From an uncultured Bacilli bacterium (GTDB lineage Bacteria; Bacillota_I; Bacilli_A; RF39; UBA660), in contig CALVKC010000004.1 in the NCBI GenBank assembly GCA_944332505.1, forward strand, positions 1 through 64,000: a stretch of DNA of 64,000 bases. Direction: 5' to 3'. The notes beneath the pieces were generated by a model. That model was not told the origin of the DNA, searched no databases, and saw only the letters and a program-made list of their open reading frames with translations. The position numbers were made by a program, and so were the translations under genes. Positions 42,340-51,021 of the stretch are shown in pieces (positions within the stretch are counted from its first letter, which is position 1; every line of letters starts with the position of its first letter).

Positions 42340-42366
42340 ATATTACGTTTTTATGAAAATGTAATA

Positions 42367-42386
42367 AGGTACTTAATTAAGTACCT
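42367..42386. repeat. 20-bp palindrome, copy 7
   Basis: Perfect AGGTACTTAATTAAGTACCT, extended by AATA/TATT on both sides to a 28-bp palindrome, overlapping the stop of the gene at 42386. Confidence 0.75.
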
Positions 42387-42685
42387 TATTTATATTTGAT
42401 TGATTTTTTTACTTTTATTGCGCCACACGCTATTGCTTCTCTAACATCATCTTCACCTCTAAGATATATATAGGTTGTAAAATCACGCAACCAAATATAT
42501 AAATGCTTTTTTGTAGTTTTAGAATAATTCCAATCTTTGCATAAGACTATTTGTCCGTCTTTATCCTTTTTAGCTATAATTGTATCATAGCTTTGAAAAT
42601 AGATATTTCCATTTAATTTAATAACAAACTGATTTACTGCATGATTGTTATTATCATTAACTAAATTTTCAATTTGTAGTTTCAT
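42386..42685 (-). CDS. Conserved phage hypothetical protein
   Basis: 99 aa. NHAVNQFVIKLNGNIYFQSY and IIAKKDKDGQIVLCKDWNYS match a phage family of unknown function (NHxxNQFvi ... yFQSYxsxIa). Promoter -7 complement 42730-42737. Confidence 0.75.
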   Translation of the reverse strand: MKLQIENLVNDNNNHAVNQFVIKLNGNIYFQSYDTIIAKKDKDGQIVLCKDWNYSKTTKKHLYIWLRDFTTYIYLRGEDDVREAIACGAIKVKKSIKYK

Positions 42686-42780
42686 AACTTTGCCTTTTGG
42701 TTTATTTATTAATTGTTATGTTTTCAACACAAAGGTAAGAAAAAAATCTCACATTTGCAAATTATTTATGTAAACTAATG

Positions 42781-43245
42781 TTAATCTACAATACCATCGC
42801 CATAGAATAAATTGAATGAACGACTTTCACTAATAATTAGTCGCCATATTCTAAAGATTTTATCTAAATCATGGGATTTAAGTTTAAAATAATGTCCGTT
42901 ACAATAACGTAACCTATTATTCATTTTTTCAACCGTTTCAAATATCTCGTCTAAAGTGCCATCAATATCTATCGACTTTTCTTTTTCATATACAACCTCA
43001 ATTACAGATACTTTTAATAACTCTTTTGAACGCAAATTTTTAACAGCTTCAATGAAACTATCTATTTGTTCACAAGCGGCTTCTATTGCATATTCTTTTT
43101 TAGAATATACGCTAAACGCATTTGCTTTATCATATACTAAATCTTTTGTTATATAACCGACAAAAGTGTTATTGCTGAATATCGGCATACGATTAATATG
43201 ATAAAATGCCATTAAGTATTTCACTTCGTCAATTGTTCTTTTCAT
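42781..43245 (-). CDS. Hypothetical protein
   Basis: 154 aa from MKRTIDEVKYLMAFYHINRM. This start is chosen because the promoter (-7 complement 43273-43280) lies just upstream; a longer frame to 43332 would run through the promoter. No family recognised. Confidence 0.65.
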   Translation of the reverse strand: MKRTIDEVKYLMAFYHINRMPIFSNNTFVGYITKDLVYDKANAFSVYSKKEYAIEAACEQIDSFIEAVKNLRSKELLKVSVIEVVYEKEKSIDIDGTLDEIFETVEKMNNRLRYCNGHYFKLKSHDLDKIFRIWRLIISESRSFNLFYGDGIVD

Positions 43246-43358
43246 ATCTATTATGTTTTTAAGTTTTACATTACAAAGATAATCTATTAATTTCATAAAA
43301 ACAAGTAAATTAACATTTTTAACAAAGTACATATCTAAACGTTAAAAATGTTAATTCA

Positions 43359-43450
43359 TTTGGACAATACCCCAAATTGTTGTATATTTGTGGTATGAAA
43401 TTATAGGCAATAAAAAAAGCTGAATATCCAAATAAGGAGTTCAGCTTTTT
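43359..43450 (+). ncRNA. Small RNA unit with terminator
   Basis: TTTGG 43359, N20, TATATTTG 43383-43390, leader TGGTATGAAATTATAGGCAA, hairpin AAAGCTGAA / TTCAGCTTT (43416-43448), T-run. Confidence 0.6.
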
Positions 43451-43468
43451 TTATTTTTTACAAACTAT

Positions 43469-43750
43469 TTACTCTAAAATGTTTTTATATAACATTTCTA
43501 CAATATACTCATGATATTCATGTGTGTTAATATATGAACATCTTATAATCTCGCCATTTGAACTAACTCGTTTTATTTTAACATATTCTCGTTCACAATT
43601 CTCAAATATAGGGTCTTTTGAAAGGCATGCTTTAAAACAAAAATCGGCAAATTTGTCGTAAGCTGCTTCTTTTGTTAAACAAGGAACTACTTCTGTAGTA
43701 ACACAATTTTCTGTAATTTCAAGAGTTGTAATTAAAAAAATTCTTGCCAT
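43469..43750 (-). CDS. Hypothetical protein
   Basis: 93 aa: MARIFLITTLEITENCVTTE .... No family recognised. Promoter -7 complement 43795-43802. Confidence 0.65.
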   Translation of the reverse strand: MARIFLITTLEITENCVTTEVVPCLTKEAAYDKFADFCFKACLSKDPIFENCEREYVKIKRVSSNGEIIRCSYINTHEYHEYIVEMLYKNILE

Positions 43751-43853
43751 ATCTATTTGTTTTTAAGTTTATATACCTTTTTATTTTTACGCTACAAAGA
43801 TAGCGAATAGTATTCAAACCAGCAAATAATTTAACACATTTTTTTATAGTAAG

Positions 43854-44117
43854 CTATTTGCAGATTTCAAGCATGATGTCTTTACTATTATTTTCGTATA
43901 TATCATAATGCCCATTAATATAAAATGAAAAATAATCTTCCACACCACATTCTATTTCTACCAATGCTATTATTGGTAGCGCACTACCTTTTCTATCAAA
44001 GCATAATATTCTTACATTTCTGCCATCACGTGTAACTATTCTACCATCTATTTCGCCATTTATAATCTTCTTGGCTAAATCTACCTTAAAAGGCACTTTT
44101 ACTAATTTCTTTTCCAT
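43854..44117 (-). CDS. Hypothetical protein
   Basis: 87 aa: MEKKLVKVPFKVDLAKKIIN, then GRIVTRDGRNVRILCFDRKG. The phrase 'PF--DLAKKI--G---G-I-TRDGR-VRI' is common in gut phage proteins of unknown function. Promoter weaker (CAAAGAAA near 44143). Confidence 0.7.
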   Translation of the reverse strand: MEKKLVKVPFKVDLAKKIINGEIDGRIVTRDGRNVRILCFDRKGSALPIIALVEIECGVEDYFSFYINGHYDIYENNSKDIMLEICK

Positions 44118-44227
44118 ATCTTTCTATTTTTATTTTTCTGATACAAAGAAAATGCTTTTTATTCAATCCCGCAAGATAATTAACATTTTTAACATTTAGA
44201 AATTTTTGTGTTAAAAGTGTTAATTTA

Positions 44228-44319
44228 TTTGGCGAGAACTGGAAATTGTCGTATATTTGTGGTGTTGAAAAAAGTATAAATACAAAAAAAGCTGAACACT
44301 ATTTCTAATGTTCAGCTTT
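44228..44319 (+). ncRNA. Small RNA unit with terminator
   Basis: TTTGG 44228, N20, TATATTTG 44252-44259, leader TGGTGTTGAAAAAAGTATAA (diverged), hairpin AAAGCTGAACA / TGTTCAGCTTT (44288-44319). Confidence 0.55.
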
Positions 44320-44335
44320 CAATTAAGAACAAGTT

Positions 44336-44710
44336 TTATTTAAAGTTTTTACTAATTTCTTGAATGATTTCAGCCACTTTGTGGAAATTCTGTGTTTCGT
44401 AATTTTCTCTTATTTGTTCAAGCACATCACTTGTAAACAACTCTCCAAATCTTTCAACTTTTTTTCTGTTGTTTCGGCTCATTTCAAAAGCTCTAACCTT
44501 AAATCCGTTTTCTAAGGTTGAGGCTGATAACATTGTGCAAGAAACGATTCCACAAGTCCTTTTAATTGGCTTAATATACACATACATTCCACCTTTTTCA
44601 CTATCACCATTGAAATAGTTTATCTGTGGTTTCTGATAAGATACCGATACTTTAAGCTCGTTATACTCTTTACCAATAATTTGTTTTAAGCTAATGTAAT
44701 TTTCAGTCAT
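44336..44710 (-). CDS. Hypothetical protein
   Basis: 124 aa: MTENYISLKQIIGKEYNELK, with GGMYVYIKPIKRTCGIVSCT. No family recognised. Promoter -7 complement 44738-44745. Confidence 0.65.
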   Translation of the reverse strand: MTENYISLKQIIGKEYNELKVSVSYQKPQINYFNGDSEKGGMYVYIKPIKRTCGIVSCTMLSASTLENGFKVRAFEMSRNNRKKVERFGELFTSDVLEQIRENYETQNFHKVAEIIQEISKNFK

Positions 44711-44774
44711 ATCTATATGTTTTTAAGTTTTACGTTACAAAGGTAAGAATTAATTTTGAATTATGCAAATTATT

Positions 44775-44975
44775 TCATGATTTTTTTTCTTTTATTTTTT
44801 GATATATTTTATTGCCATAATGCAGCACTATCAAAGCAACAAGCAGCCATGAAAATATACTGCAAAATAATGCAATAAACACATCACAAAGATTTAACTT
44901 TTTGCTAATATCAAAAAAGTAAATCAAATATAGTAAAAATGCGATAAATGCTCCAATTAAATACATAGATAACAT
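44775..44975 (-). CDS. Small membrane protein, paralogue of 46457
   Basis: 66 aa with two hydrophobic segments (MYLIGAFIAFLLYLIYFFDI; VFIALFCSIFSWLLVALIVL). Shares the pattern 'SKKLN--D-F---L-S--SW-LV' with the protein at 46457. ATG 1 bp from the stop of 44977. Confidence 0.65.
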   Translation of the reverse strand: MLSMYLIGAFIAFLLYLIYFFDISKKLNLCDVFIALFCSIFSWLLVALIVLHYGNKIYQKIKEKKS

Positions 44976-44976
44976 A

Positions 44977-45162
44977 TTATTTCATATAACCATTTTGAAT
45001 TAATACCTTTTTAGCTTCTTCTTCCCATAATGAGCCAACATTAATATAATTGTATGTCAGTTCATATAGATGTTGTTGCTGCGCTTTAGATAAGCAGCCA
45101 TTAACACTATTCATGTTCAAATAAACATCTATTTGGTCTATTATACTTTCTCTCTTTGTCAT
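44977..45162 (-). CDS. Small hypothetical protein
   Basis: 61 aa from MTKRESIIDQIDVYLNMNSV, the first ATG after the promoter (-7 complement 45188-45195). A longer frame to 45201 would include the promoter. Operon with 44775. Confidence 0.6.
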   Translation of the reverse strand: MTKRESIIDQIDVYLNMNSVNGCLSKAQQQHLYELTYNYINVGSLWEEEAKKVLIQNGYMK

Positions 45163-45271
45163 ATCTTTTGTTTTTATTATTGTACTGCAAAGGTAATACA
45201 TTTATTTGATATATGCAAGTAAAATTTATTATTTAACATACATAAATTATAATGTTAAAAGTGTTAATTTA

Positions 45272-45378
45272 TTTGGTGGAAACTGGAAATTGTCGTATAT
45301 TTGTGTCAGTGAAAGAAGTACTTAATCAAGTACCTATATGTATAGGCAAAAAAAAGAGTAGGTTTTTGCCTACTCTTT
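45272..45378 (+). ncRNA. Small RNA unit with terminator, containing a palindrome copy
   Basis: TTTGG 45272, N20, TATATTTG 45296-45303, then a palindrome copy (45316-45335: AAGTACTTAATCAAGTACCT) inside the transcript, and hairpin AAAGAGTAGG / CCTACTCTTT (45353-45378). The only unit with the 20-bp palindrome inside. Confidence 0.55.
45316..45335. repeat. 20-bp palindrome, copy 8
   Basis: AAGTACTTAATCAAGTACCT, arms with one change, located within a small RNA unit. Confidence 0.65.
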
Positions 45379-45634
45379 AATTATATTCTTCAATGTCTAA
45401 TGGTATTAGTGGTTTCTGATATATTTCATCACTAAAATTATCCATTTCAATTTCTTGCTCAAATACAACACAATCTCCGTAAGAATCTTCACACTCAATT
45501 CGCATGGTTAGATAACGAGAACAAATATTTATCTCAAATGTTTTCAAACTAACTTTAGCCGAATTTTCTTTTGCGTGCTTGAGGAAATTTTTCTTTATTT
45601 CCCCAAGCTGTTTGATAAAGTCATTCTTTGCCAT
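45377..45634 (-). CDS. Hypothetical protein
   Basis: 85 aa: MAKNDFIKQLGEIKKNFLKH .... Beta-rich second half with CEDSYGDCVVFEQEIEMD. ATG 1 bp after the stop of 45636; same operon. Confidence 0.65.
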   Translation of the reverse strand: MAKNDFIKQLGEIKKNFLKHAKENSAKVSLKTFEINICSRYLTMRIECEDSYGDCVVFEQEIEMDNFSDEIYQKPLIPLDIEEYN

Positions 45635-45635
45635 A

Positions 45636-45848
45636 TTATAAGATAACTCTCATTATATCCATTGCTTGTATCTGTGGATTTTCGCCAACAAGTTCTATTA
45701 GAAAATCTTTTTGGTCTTGTGGTTTCATCATATTATATTGCTCTTTACATTGAGCATGATGTCCATTAATAAAACTTTCGATAATCACATTAAAAAAGTT
45801 ATCTGTTTCATACACTTTGTTCAATGTTTTCAATGATTTACGTGCCAT
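45636..45848 (-). CDS. Small hypothetical protein
   Basis: 70 aa helical: MARKSLKTLNKVYETDNFFN .... Promoter -7 complement 45888-45895. Confidence 0.65.
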   Translation of the reverse strand: MARKSLKTLNKVYETDNFFNVIIESFINGHHAQCKEQYNMMKPQDQKDFLIELVGENPQIQAMDIMRVIL

Positions 45849-45954
45849 ATCAATTATAGTTTAAGTTGTTGGTTATTTTTTACATTACAAAGATAATATA
45901 TCTATCAATATTATGCAAGTAAATTAACATTTTTAACACATTAAACTGTAAATA

Positions 45955-46042
45955 AAAAAATGATGCTATTTTCACAAATAACATCATTGACTAAATGACA
46001 AAAAGAATAAAAAATATATGACTATATTGTACTACAAAGATA
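45955..46042 (-). ncRNA. Constant-loop small RNA, copy L2
   Basis: Promoter -7 complement 46035-46042; about 80 nt without ORF; hairpin 45959-45988 with stem AATGATG/CATCATT and the constant loop TTTGTGAAAATAG, then T-run. Confidence 0.6.
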
Positions 46043-46118
46043 ATATTTATATTTCACATATACAAGTAAAATTATTATTTTAACACAATTAATTTTTCAT
46101 GTTAAAAATGTTAATTCA

Positions 46119-46206
46119 TTTGGATAATACTCCAAATTGTTGTATATTTGTGGTGTGAAATTATAGGCAATAAAAAAGGTGCCAATTACATATTATTGAC
46201 ACCTTT
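46119..46206 (+). ncRNA. Small RNA unit with terminator
   Basis: TTTGG 46119, N20, TATATTTG 46143-46150, leader TGGTGTGAAATTATAGGCAA, hairpin AAGGTG.CAA / TTG.CACCTT (46176-46206). Confidence 0.6.
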
Positions 46207-46218
46207 TCTTATTTAGCT

Positions 46219-46467
46219 TTAAGCGTGTTTTTTATGTTCGGCTTTTGTCCTATCTTTAATACGTCTTAATTCTTTTTGGAGCATATAAACTTCACTTTTA
46301 CCAATAAACAATTGGAGCGATAACGAATTGCGCAAATCTCTCTCTGTTTCATCGTTAGAACACATGGATAATTGCTCACGCAATCTTTTATTTTTCTTTT
46401 CGAGTTGTTCCAATCTAAGGAGTAAACCAGTGCGTTCAGTTGCTAATTTTTTAACTTTAGTATTCAT
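46219..46467 (-). CDS. Small coiled-coil protein
   Basis: 82 aa, almost entirely helical and charged: TGLLLRLEQLEKKNKRLREQ and LQKELRRIKDRTKAEHKK. Overlaps the stop of 46457 by 11 bp. Function unknown. Confidence 0.65.
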   Translation of the reverse strand: MNTKVKKLATERTGLLLRLEQLEKKNKRLREQLSMCSNDETERDLRNSLSLQLFIGKSEVYMLQKELRRIKDRTKAEHKKHA

Positions 46468-46639
46468 GTTTATTATTTTTAATGATTAAATAAAATCCGA
46501 GTACAGGAATAACTAATACCCATGATAATAGTGATAATACAAATGTAATAAAATAATCACGGATATTTAACTTTTTGCTAAACTGCTTAAATATTAAAAG
46601 CAAAAATACAAATACTATAATACAACCAAATAGATACAT
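46457..46639 (-). CDS. Small membrane protein, paralogue of 44775
   Basis: 60 aa with two hydrophobic segments (MYLFGCIIVFVFLLLIFKQF; FVLSLLSWVLVIPVLGFYLI). Same operon as 46219 and 46646. Confidence 0.65.
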   Translation of the reverse strand: MYLFGCIIVFVFLLLIFKQFSKKLNIRDYFITFVLSLLSWVLVIPVLGFYLIIKNNKHEY

Positions 46640-46645
46640 CGTTTA

Positions 46646-46816
46646 TTATTGATTTAATTTGTTGATAAAATCTTTTCCAAATTGTGTTTTAGTGGCTAAT
46701 AGATAAATCATGTAGCCGTATAAAATAGCAAAAATGTTCGGCATAAAATTGCCACTTTCATTTAAAATCATTACAAGCGGCAAACAAAATATACTTACTA
46801 ATATAATTCTTTTCAT
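46646..46816 (-). CDS. Small membrane protein
   Basis: 56 aa from MKRIILVSIFCLPLVMILNE, which looks like a signal anchor; a second hydrophobic stretch is FAILYGYMIYLLATK. Start chosen by the -7-like box (CAAAAATA) near 46843. First gene of a three-gene operon. Confidence 0.6.
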   Translation of the reverse strand: MKRIILVSIFCLPLVMILNESGNFMPNIFAILYGYMIYLLATKTQFGKDFINKLNQ

Positions 46817-46909
46817 GTTAATTGAGTTTTTATGTTTATGATGCAAAAATAATAATTAAAAATTTAATATCCAAACAAATTAACATTTTTAACATATAAA
46901 CATATATCT

Positions 46910-47040
46910 AAAAAAAATGACACTATTTTCGCAAACAATGCCATTTATAGCTGTAAAAGCAAGCCAATTAGACTTACTAAAAGCTCAATTGATTTAATAT
47001 TTAAAAACCTTATGATGTTTGTTTCAACATTACAAAGGTA
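46910..47040 (-). ncRNA. Constant-loop small RNA, copy L3
   Basis: Promoter -7 complement 47033-47040; about 115 nt without ORF; hairpin 46916-46945 with stem ATGGCA/TGTCAT (one mismatch-like wobble) and loop TTTGCGAAAATAG, one base off the constant loop. Confidence 0.5.
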
Positions 47041-47116
47041 CACAATTTTTATTTAATATGCAAATCAAATCACTACTTTAACATTGTTAATTTTTAATGT
47101 TAAAAGTGTTAATCCA

Positions 47117-47221
47117 TTTGGACAATTTCCCAGATTGTTGTATATTTGTGGTGTGAAAATAGTGTGACTTTATTAATACTATCTAATAAAAAATGGTACT
47201 ACCTTTTAATGATAGTACCAT
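47117..47221 (+). ncRNA. Small RNA unit with terminator
   Basis: TTTGG 47117, N20, TATATTTG 47141-47148, leader TGGTGTGAAAATAGTGTGAC (longer than usual), hairpin ATGGTACTA / TAGTACCAT (47193-47221). Confidence 0.55.
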
Positions 47222-47244
47222 AAACAACTAAAAAATACTTATGC

Positions 47245-47637
47245 TTAAACCTCTATATCGTCTTTTCGTTCAATATTTTGGTGGCAAATATTGTGTAATT
47301 GCATGAAATCAACATCTATAAAAGATTTAACTACTTCTTCTTTTCTTGGTCGTAGTAGTTCAACATCAAAATAATCGGATGACGGGTTGTAGTAAATACG
47401 TATTCTACCTTTAAATAGAAGTCCACTAACATTAAATTGCAAACCATAGCAACCACATTTAGAGCCTATGAGCATATAATTACACGCTCCCCATGTAAAG
47501 AATTGTCGTAGCTTCTCTGTTATTTGGATTACACCATTATTAATTGTTGGTTCAATGTTACCTTTAAGGTATGATAAAATCAGGATACCCATTTCGCTTG
47601 CTTCGTTATGGTTTTTTGGTGTGCAAATTTCTTTCAT
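47245..47637 (-). CDS. Hypothetical protein
   Basis: 130 aa: MKEICTPKNHNEASEMGILI, with a Gly/Cys-rich strand MLIGSKCGCYGLQFNVSGLL. Resembles small gut-phage proteins of unknown role. Promoter -7 complement 47675-47682. Confidence 0.65.
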   Translation of the reverse strand: MKEICTPKNHNEASEMGILILSYLKGNIEPTINNGVIQITEKLRQFFTWGACNYMLIGSKCGCYGLQFNVSGLLFKGRIRIYYNPSSDYFDVELLRPRKEEVVKSFIDVDFMQLHNICHQNIERKDDIEV

Positions 47638-47736
47638 GTTCGTTATATATTAAGTTATGTTTATTTTTCTATTACAAAGATAATGATTTTTATTTAATAG
47701 TCCAAATAAATTAACATTTTTAACATAAAAAAAAAT

Positions 47737-47766
47737 ATTGACACTATTTTCACAAACGGTGTCAAT
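47737..47766 (-). terminator. Constant-loop hairpin L4 (3' of the gene at 47814)
   Basis: Stem ATTGACAC/GTGTCAAT, loop with TTTGTGAAAATA, T-run. Here the constant-loop hairpin is attached to a protein gene rather than a stand-alone RNA. Confidence 0.55.
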
Positions 47767-47813
47767 AAACAAAGACTAAGACAAGAAATCACACAACGCA
47801 AAAAAATGTTTTC

Positions 47814-48086
47814 TTAAATATAAGGTAAAGTAAAATTATCAGTTATCTTTTTTAACTCTTTAGCCAACTCATGTGAAGCAATATTCCGTCCGTCAAAAAC
47901 TCTGCTTTCATCAGCTTGCTCGTTTATAATTTCTCTAATTAGACGAAATAGTTTTTGTTGTAAAGTCGGATGAAAATATCTAATTGATTGAGCAAAGGCT
48001 TTGGCATCAAAACTCATGTTATTAAGCATTGATTCAAATTCCATTGCTTTCTTATACTCTTTTGTTTCAGTTAAAATTTGTTCCAT
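47814..48086 (-). CDS. Hypothetical helical protein
   Basis: 90 aa: MEQILTETKEYKKAMEFESM, then SIRYFHPTLQQKLFRLIREI. This resembles a small conserved phage protein (AK-FA-SIR--HPTLQQ---RL). Promoter -7 complement 48108-48115. Confidence 0.65.
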   Translation of the reverse strand: MEQILTETKEYKKAMEFESMLNNMSFDAKAFAQSIRYFHPTLQQKLFRLIREIINEQADESRVFDGRNIASHELAKELKKITDNFTLPYI

Positions 48087-48170
48087 AGCGTTTTTAAGTT
48101 TATGTTACAAAGGTAATACATTTATTTTAAATATCCAAATTATTATAGTAAAAAATTGTTACAATTTTCG

Positions 48171-48275
48171 CTACAATAATATAACCGCATCACAATTATT
48201 ACATTTATATGTAGCACCATTTATTTCTATATTATGTGAACCACACACAAGGCATTCGGTCTGTTTATTCTTCAT
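48171..48275 (-). CDS. Very small zinc-ribbon protein
   Basis: 34 aa: MKNKQTECLVCGSHNIEING, then YKCNNCDAVILL. CxxCG and CxxC spaced as in a single zinc ribbon. Promoter -7 complement 48303-48310 with leader, plus a second upstream phage promoter (complement CAAATATA near 48392). The good motif makes it likely real despite its length. Confidence 0.7.
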   Translation of the reverse strand: MKNKQTECLVCGSHNIEINGATYKCNNCDAVILL

Positions 48276-48445
48276 TTGAAATTGTATTTAAGTTTTATGT
48301 AACAAAGATAAAAGTTTTTATTCAATTATCCAAATAAATTAACACTTTTAACATATTAAGTAATATGTCTTTATCTGTTCTTTCACGTCACAAATATACT
48401 ACAATATTGGCAATCGACCAAATTATTTTAGTTAAAAAATAAAAA

Positions 48446-48838
<393 letters not shown>

Positions 48839-48878
48839 ATAAATTATTTTGAATTATGCAAGTTTTTAACCAAAAATT

Positions 48879-49067
48879 TTAACTCAAAAGATGATATGTG
48901 GTATAGTTAAAGCGTGGATAATATATACGGCATACTGCTTTAACTACCGTACCTCTATTTATTTCGCCAACTAAATGATAGTAATAATCTTCAGTAATTT
49001 GATTAATATTAGATGCAGATGATGTATGTGTTACATCCTTATGTGATGTTATAGAGATTGTTCCCAT
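48879..49067 (-). CDS. Small hypothetical protein
   Basis: 62 aa from MGTISITSHKDVTHTSSASN. Start chosen after the promoter (-7 complement 49086-49093); a longer frame would run through it. No family recognised. Confidence 0.55.
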   Translation of the reverse strand: MGTISITSHKDVTHTSSASNINQITEDYYYHLVGEINRGTVVKAVCRIYYPRFNYTTYHLLS

Positions 49068-49137
49068 ATCATTTATTTTTATATTGCAAAGATAATGATT
49101 ATATTTCAAATAATCAAATTATATTTACTAATAAATG

Positions 49138-49218
49138 TTAATATTCAAAAATTAATGAACTAATACAAATATCAGCACGGAATGATTGAATGTTCTTGTT
49201 GTTTGAAATTTTTACCAT
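49138..49218 (-). CDS. Very small ORF with consensus promoter
   Basis: 26 aa: MVKISNNKNIQSFRADICIS .... Preceded by a perfect promoter (complement of TTTG-N20-TATTTTTG, -7 near 49240-49247). The promoter supports a transcript; coding is less sure. Confidence 0.4.
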   Translation of the reverse strand: MVKISNNKNIQSFRADICISSLIFEY

Positions 49219-49304
49219 GTCGTTTTATTTTATGTGTTACAAAAATAGTAAATAAAATAATATAAAGCAAATTTATTTTTAGTTTTAACATATTTTTTAT
49301 CAAA

Positions 49305-49418
49305 AAAAAATGGCACTATTTTCACAAATAATGCCATCCCACAAATCATAATTATAACAAAAAAAACACAGCCAATAGGAAAACAAAATAACCATCTAAT
49401 TTTTACACTACAAAGATA
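49305..49418 (-). ncRNA. Constant-loop small RNA, copy L5
   Basis: Promoter -7 complement 49411-49418; about 100 nt; hairpin 49310-49337 stem ATGGCA/TGCCAT with loop TTTGTGAAAATAG and a T-run. A frame reading through 49230-49433 crosses both promoter and terminator and is not credible as a gene. Confidence 0.55.
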
Positions 49419-49494
49419 ATACAAATATTTCATATATACAAATAAAACACCAACTTTAACATTGTTAATTTTTTATGTTAAAAATGTTAATTCA

Positions 49495-49550
49495 TTTGGT
49501 TTATATTCCAGATTGCCGTATATTTGTGGTGTGAAATTATATGTTCTCAT
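49495..49550 (+). promoter_or_regulatory. Small RNA unit interrupted by omega-RNA copy C
   Basis: TTTGG 49495, N20, TATATTTG 49519-49526, leader TGGTGTGAAATTATA as in the other units, but no terminator: the omega-RNA-like element begins at 49551. The promoter now reads into that element from its guide end, in antisense. Confidence 0.55.
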
Positions 49551-49705
49551 ACCGTATATGAAATTCTACGAAAATCTATGATTTAGGCATATCTCATTTC
49601 TTGCTTCAACCTATCATTACTTTTTAGTACATTATCCTTTATATAATCAGTCATCCATAAGAGGATAGTCCACAAGCGTAAATTCGGCAGTACGGCTACC
49701 TACTG
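49551..49705 (-). ncRNA. Orphan omega-RNA-like element, copy C, with own promoter
   Basis: Complement shows GTAGGTAGCCGTACTGCC, ACGCTTGTGGACTATCC, GATAGGTTGAAGCAAGAAAT and CATATACGGT. No tnpB adjoins. A consensus promoter TTTG-N20-TATTTTTG (complement, -7 near 49732-49739) lies ~25 bp upstream, so it is probably transcribed alone. Putative guide after the junction: ATGAGAACATATAATTTCAC. Confidence 0.6.
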
Positions 49706-49797
49706 TATTCATATATAATATATCATTAACTTTGCAAAAATACAAAAAATTAGTCATAAAAACAAATAATTTTTCGTAGATTTTCTTAAAAGTTTAT

Positions 49798-50061
49798 TTA
49801 ACAGCTATTTACCCTGTAATATCTTTTGCCTAAAATCTCATTCACATCCTTGGCAAGCAGATACTCTTCATCTTCTGTATCGCCATCCTCCCAATCAAGA
49901 TTGTCGGCAAATTCCAGACTATGTTCCTCACACGCATCGAAAACCTTTTCAATATCTGAGATGGTCTTCATTTCTTGATTGAAGCTCTCGTCCTGATAGT
50001 CCAACCATTCTACTATACGGCGTAGTTTGTCGCACGCAAATTCTTTATCTTCTATTTCCAT
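49798..50061 (-). CDS. Acidic hypothetical protein, less AT-rich than neighbours
   Basis: 87 aa: MEIEDKEFACDKLRRIVEWL .... Strongly acidic (LDWEDGDTEDEEYLLAKD). Codons use G/C at third positions far more than adjoining genes, suggesting recent transfer. Promoters: -7 complement 50108-50115 and a distal phage-type one near 50203-50210. Confidence 0.65.
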   Translation of the reverse strand: MEIEDKEFACDKLRRIVEWLDYQDESFNQEMKTISDIEKVFDACEEHSLEFADNLDWEDGDTEDEEYLLAKDVNEILGKRYYRVNSC

Positions 50062-50442
50062 AGCTCACAATTTTTTATGATTAGGTGTTTGTTTAAGTTT
50101 TACATTACAAAGATAATATATTTATTTCACTCCTGCAAATAAATTAACATTTTTAACATTTTATCCTCATTAATCAAAAGAGTCATTTTTCAACACCACA
50201 AATATAGTGACTTTTTCCAAATCGACCAAATTTATTTAGTTAAAATTCATTAACACAATAAATAAATTTATTAGATTTATTTTAAGGCGTTTTAAGCGGT
50301 TTTTATTTCATTTTAATGTTGGTATCATTAATTTAATAAAAGTCCGTTAGAAGCAAAATAAATAGGCTTGTCGTTTATGTATTATTAATAATGTTACATA
50401 ATAAAAAAAGCTGAACACTATTGAAAGTATCCAGCTTTTTTA

Positions 50443-50871
50443 TCATTCTGTTATTTTATTTTTTAAATCTGTTATTCGTAGATAAAATCCACGTGTGTGT
50501 AAGCTGTCACTTAATTCTAATTTAGTATGGTCATAATGGTGCATAAATTCATGTAATAAGGTTTCAAATAAACATTTTATACTTATCTCTTTTTGAGTTA
50601 TTGCCGTTAAATTATAAATATAAATTTCTTGCTTATTAATAACATAATATCCAAATGTGGTTGCGTTACCTTTCTTTTTGCGTGGCTTATTAAGTAATAC
50701 CAATTTTTTTATTGGCGGTATTTTAAATTTATTACAAAGATAATTTAAAAGATTGATACTATCAGTAAGCCTGTTCTTGTCAGATAATAATCTTTTAGTA
50801 TATTCTTTTGAAAATTTATTTAAACAAACTTCATTTATCTTATTTGAAAGCTGATAATTATTTGATTCCAT
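50443..50871 (-). CDS. SprT-like zinc metalloprotease
   Basis: 142 aa. LLHEFMHHYDHTKL (about residues 107-120) has HExxH, then SLHTRGFYLRITDL, the downstream His that completes the SprT-type zinc site (HExxH...H). Full SprT proteins are ~150-170 aa, so the length fits a core domain. Single promoter -7 complement 50900-50907. Terminator AAAGCTGAACACTAT / ATAGTATCCAGCTTT-like near 50407-50440. Confidence 0.75.
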   Translation of the reverse strand: MESNNYQLSNKINEVCLNKFSKEYTKRLLSDKNRLTDSINLLNYLCNKFKIPPIKKLVLLNKPRKKKGNATTFGYYVINKQEIYIYNLTAITQKEISIKCLFETLLHEFMHHYDHTKLELSDSLHTRGFYLRITDLKNKITE

Positions 50872-51001
50872 ATCATTAAATTATTATTTTTTTATCTAAC
50901 ACAAATATACGCACTTTTCAGGTATTGACCAAATTTTTCAAGTTAAAAATTGTTAAATTAAATATGTAAAAAAAGGTAGCCTTTTAAGCTACCTTTTCAA
51001 A

Positions 51002-51021
51002 AGGTACTTATTCAAGTACCT
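51002..51021. repeat. 20-bp palindrome, copy 9
   Basis: AGGTACTTATTCAAGTACCT, overlapping the stop of the - gene at 51021. Confidence 0.7.

Noticed and set aside
42781..43332. Longer N-terminus for the gene ending at 42781
   Set aside because: The extra 29 codons would lie upstream of and across the promoter; the shorter start at 43245 is preferred.
49230..49433. 67-aa membrane-protein-like reading frame on the - strand
   Set aside because: It runs through both a consensus promoter and a terminator hairpin of a small RNA, so coding is not credible.
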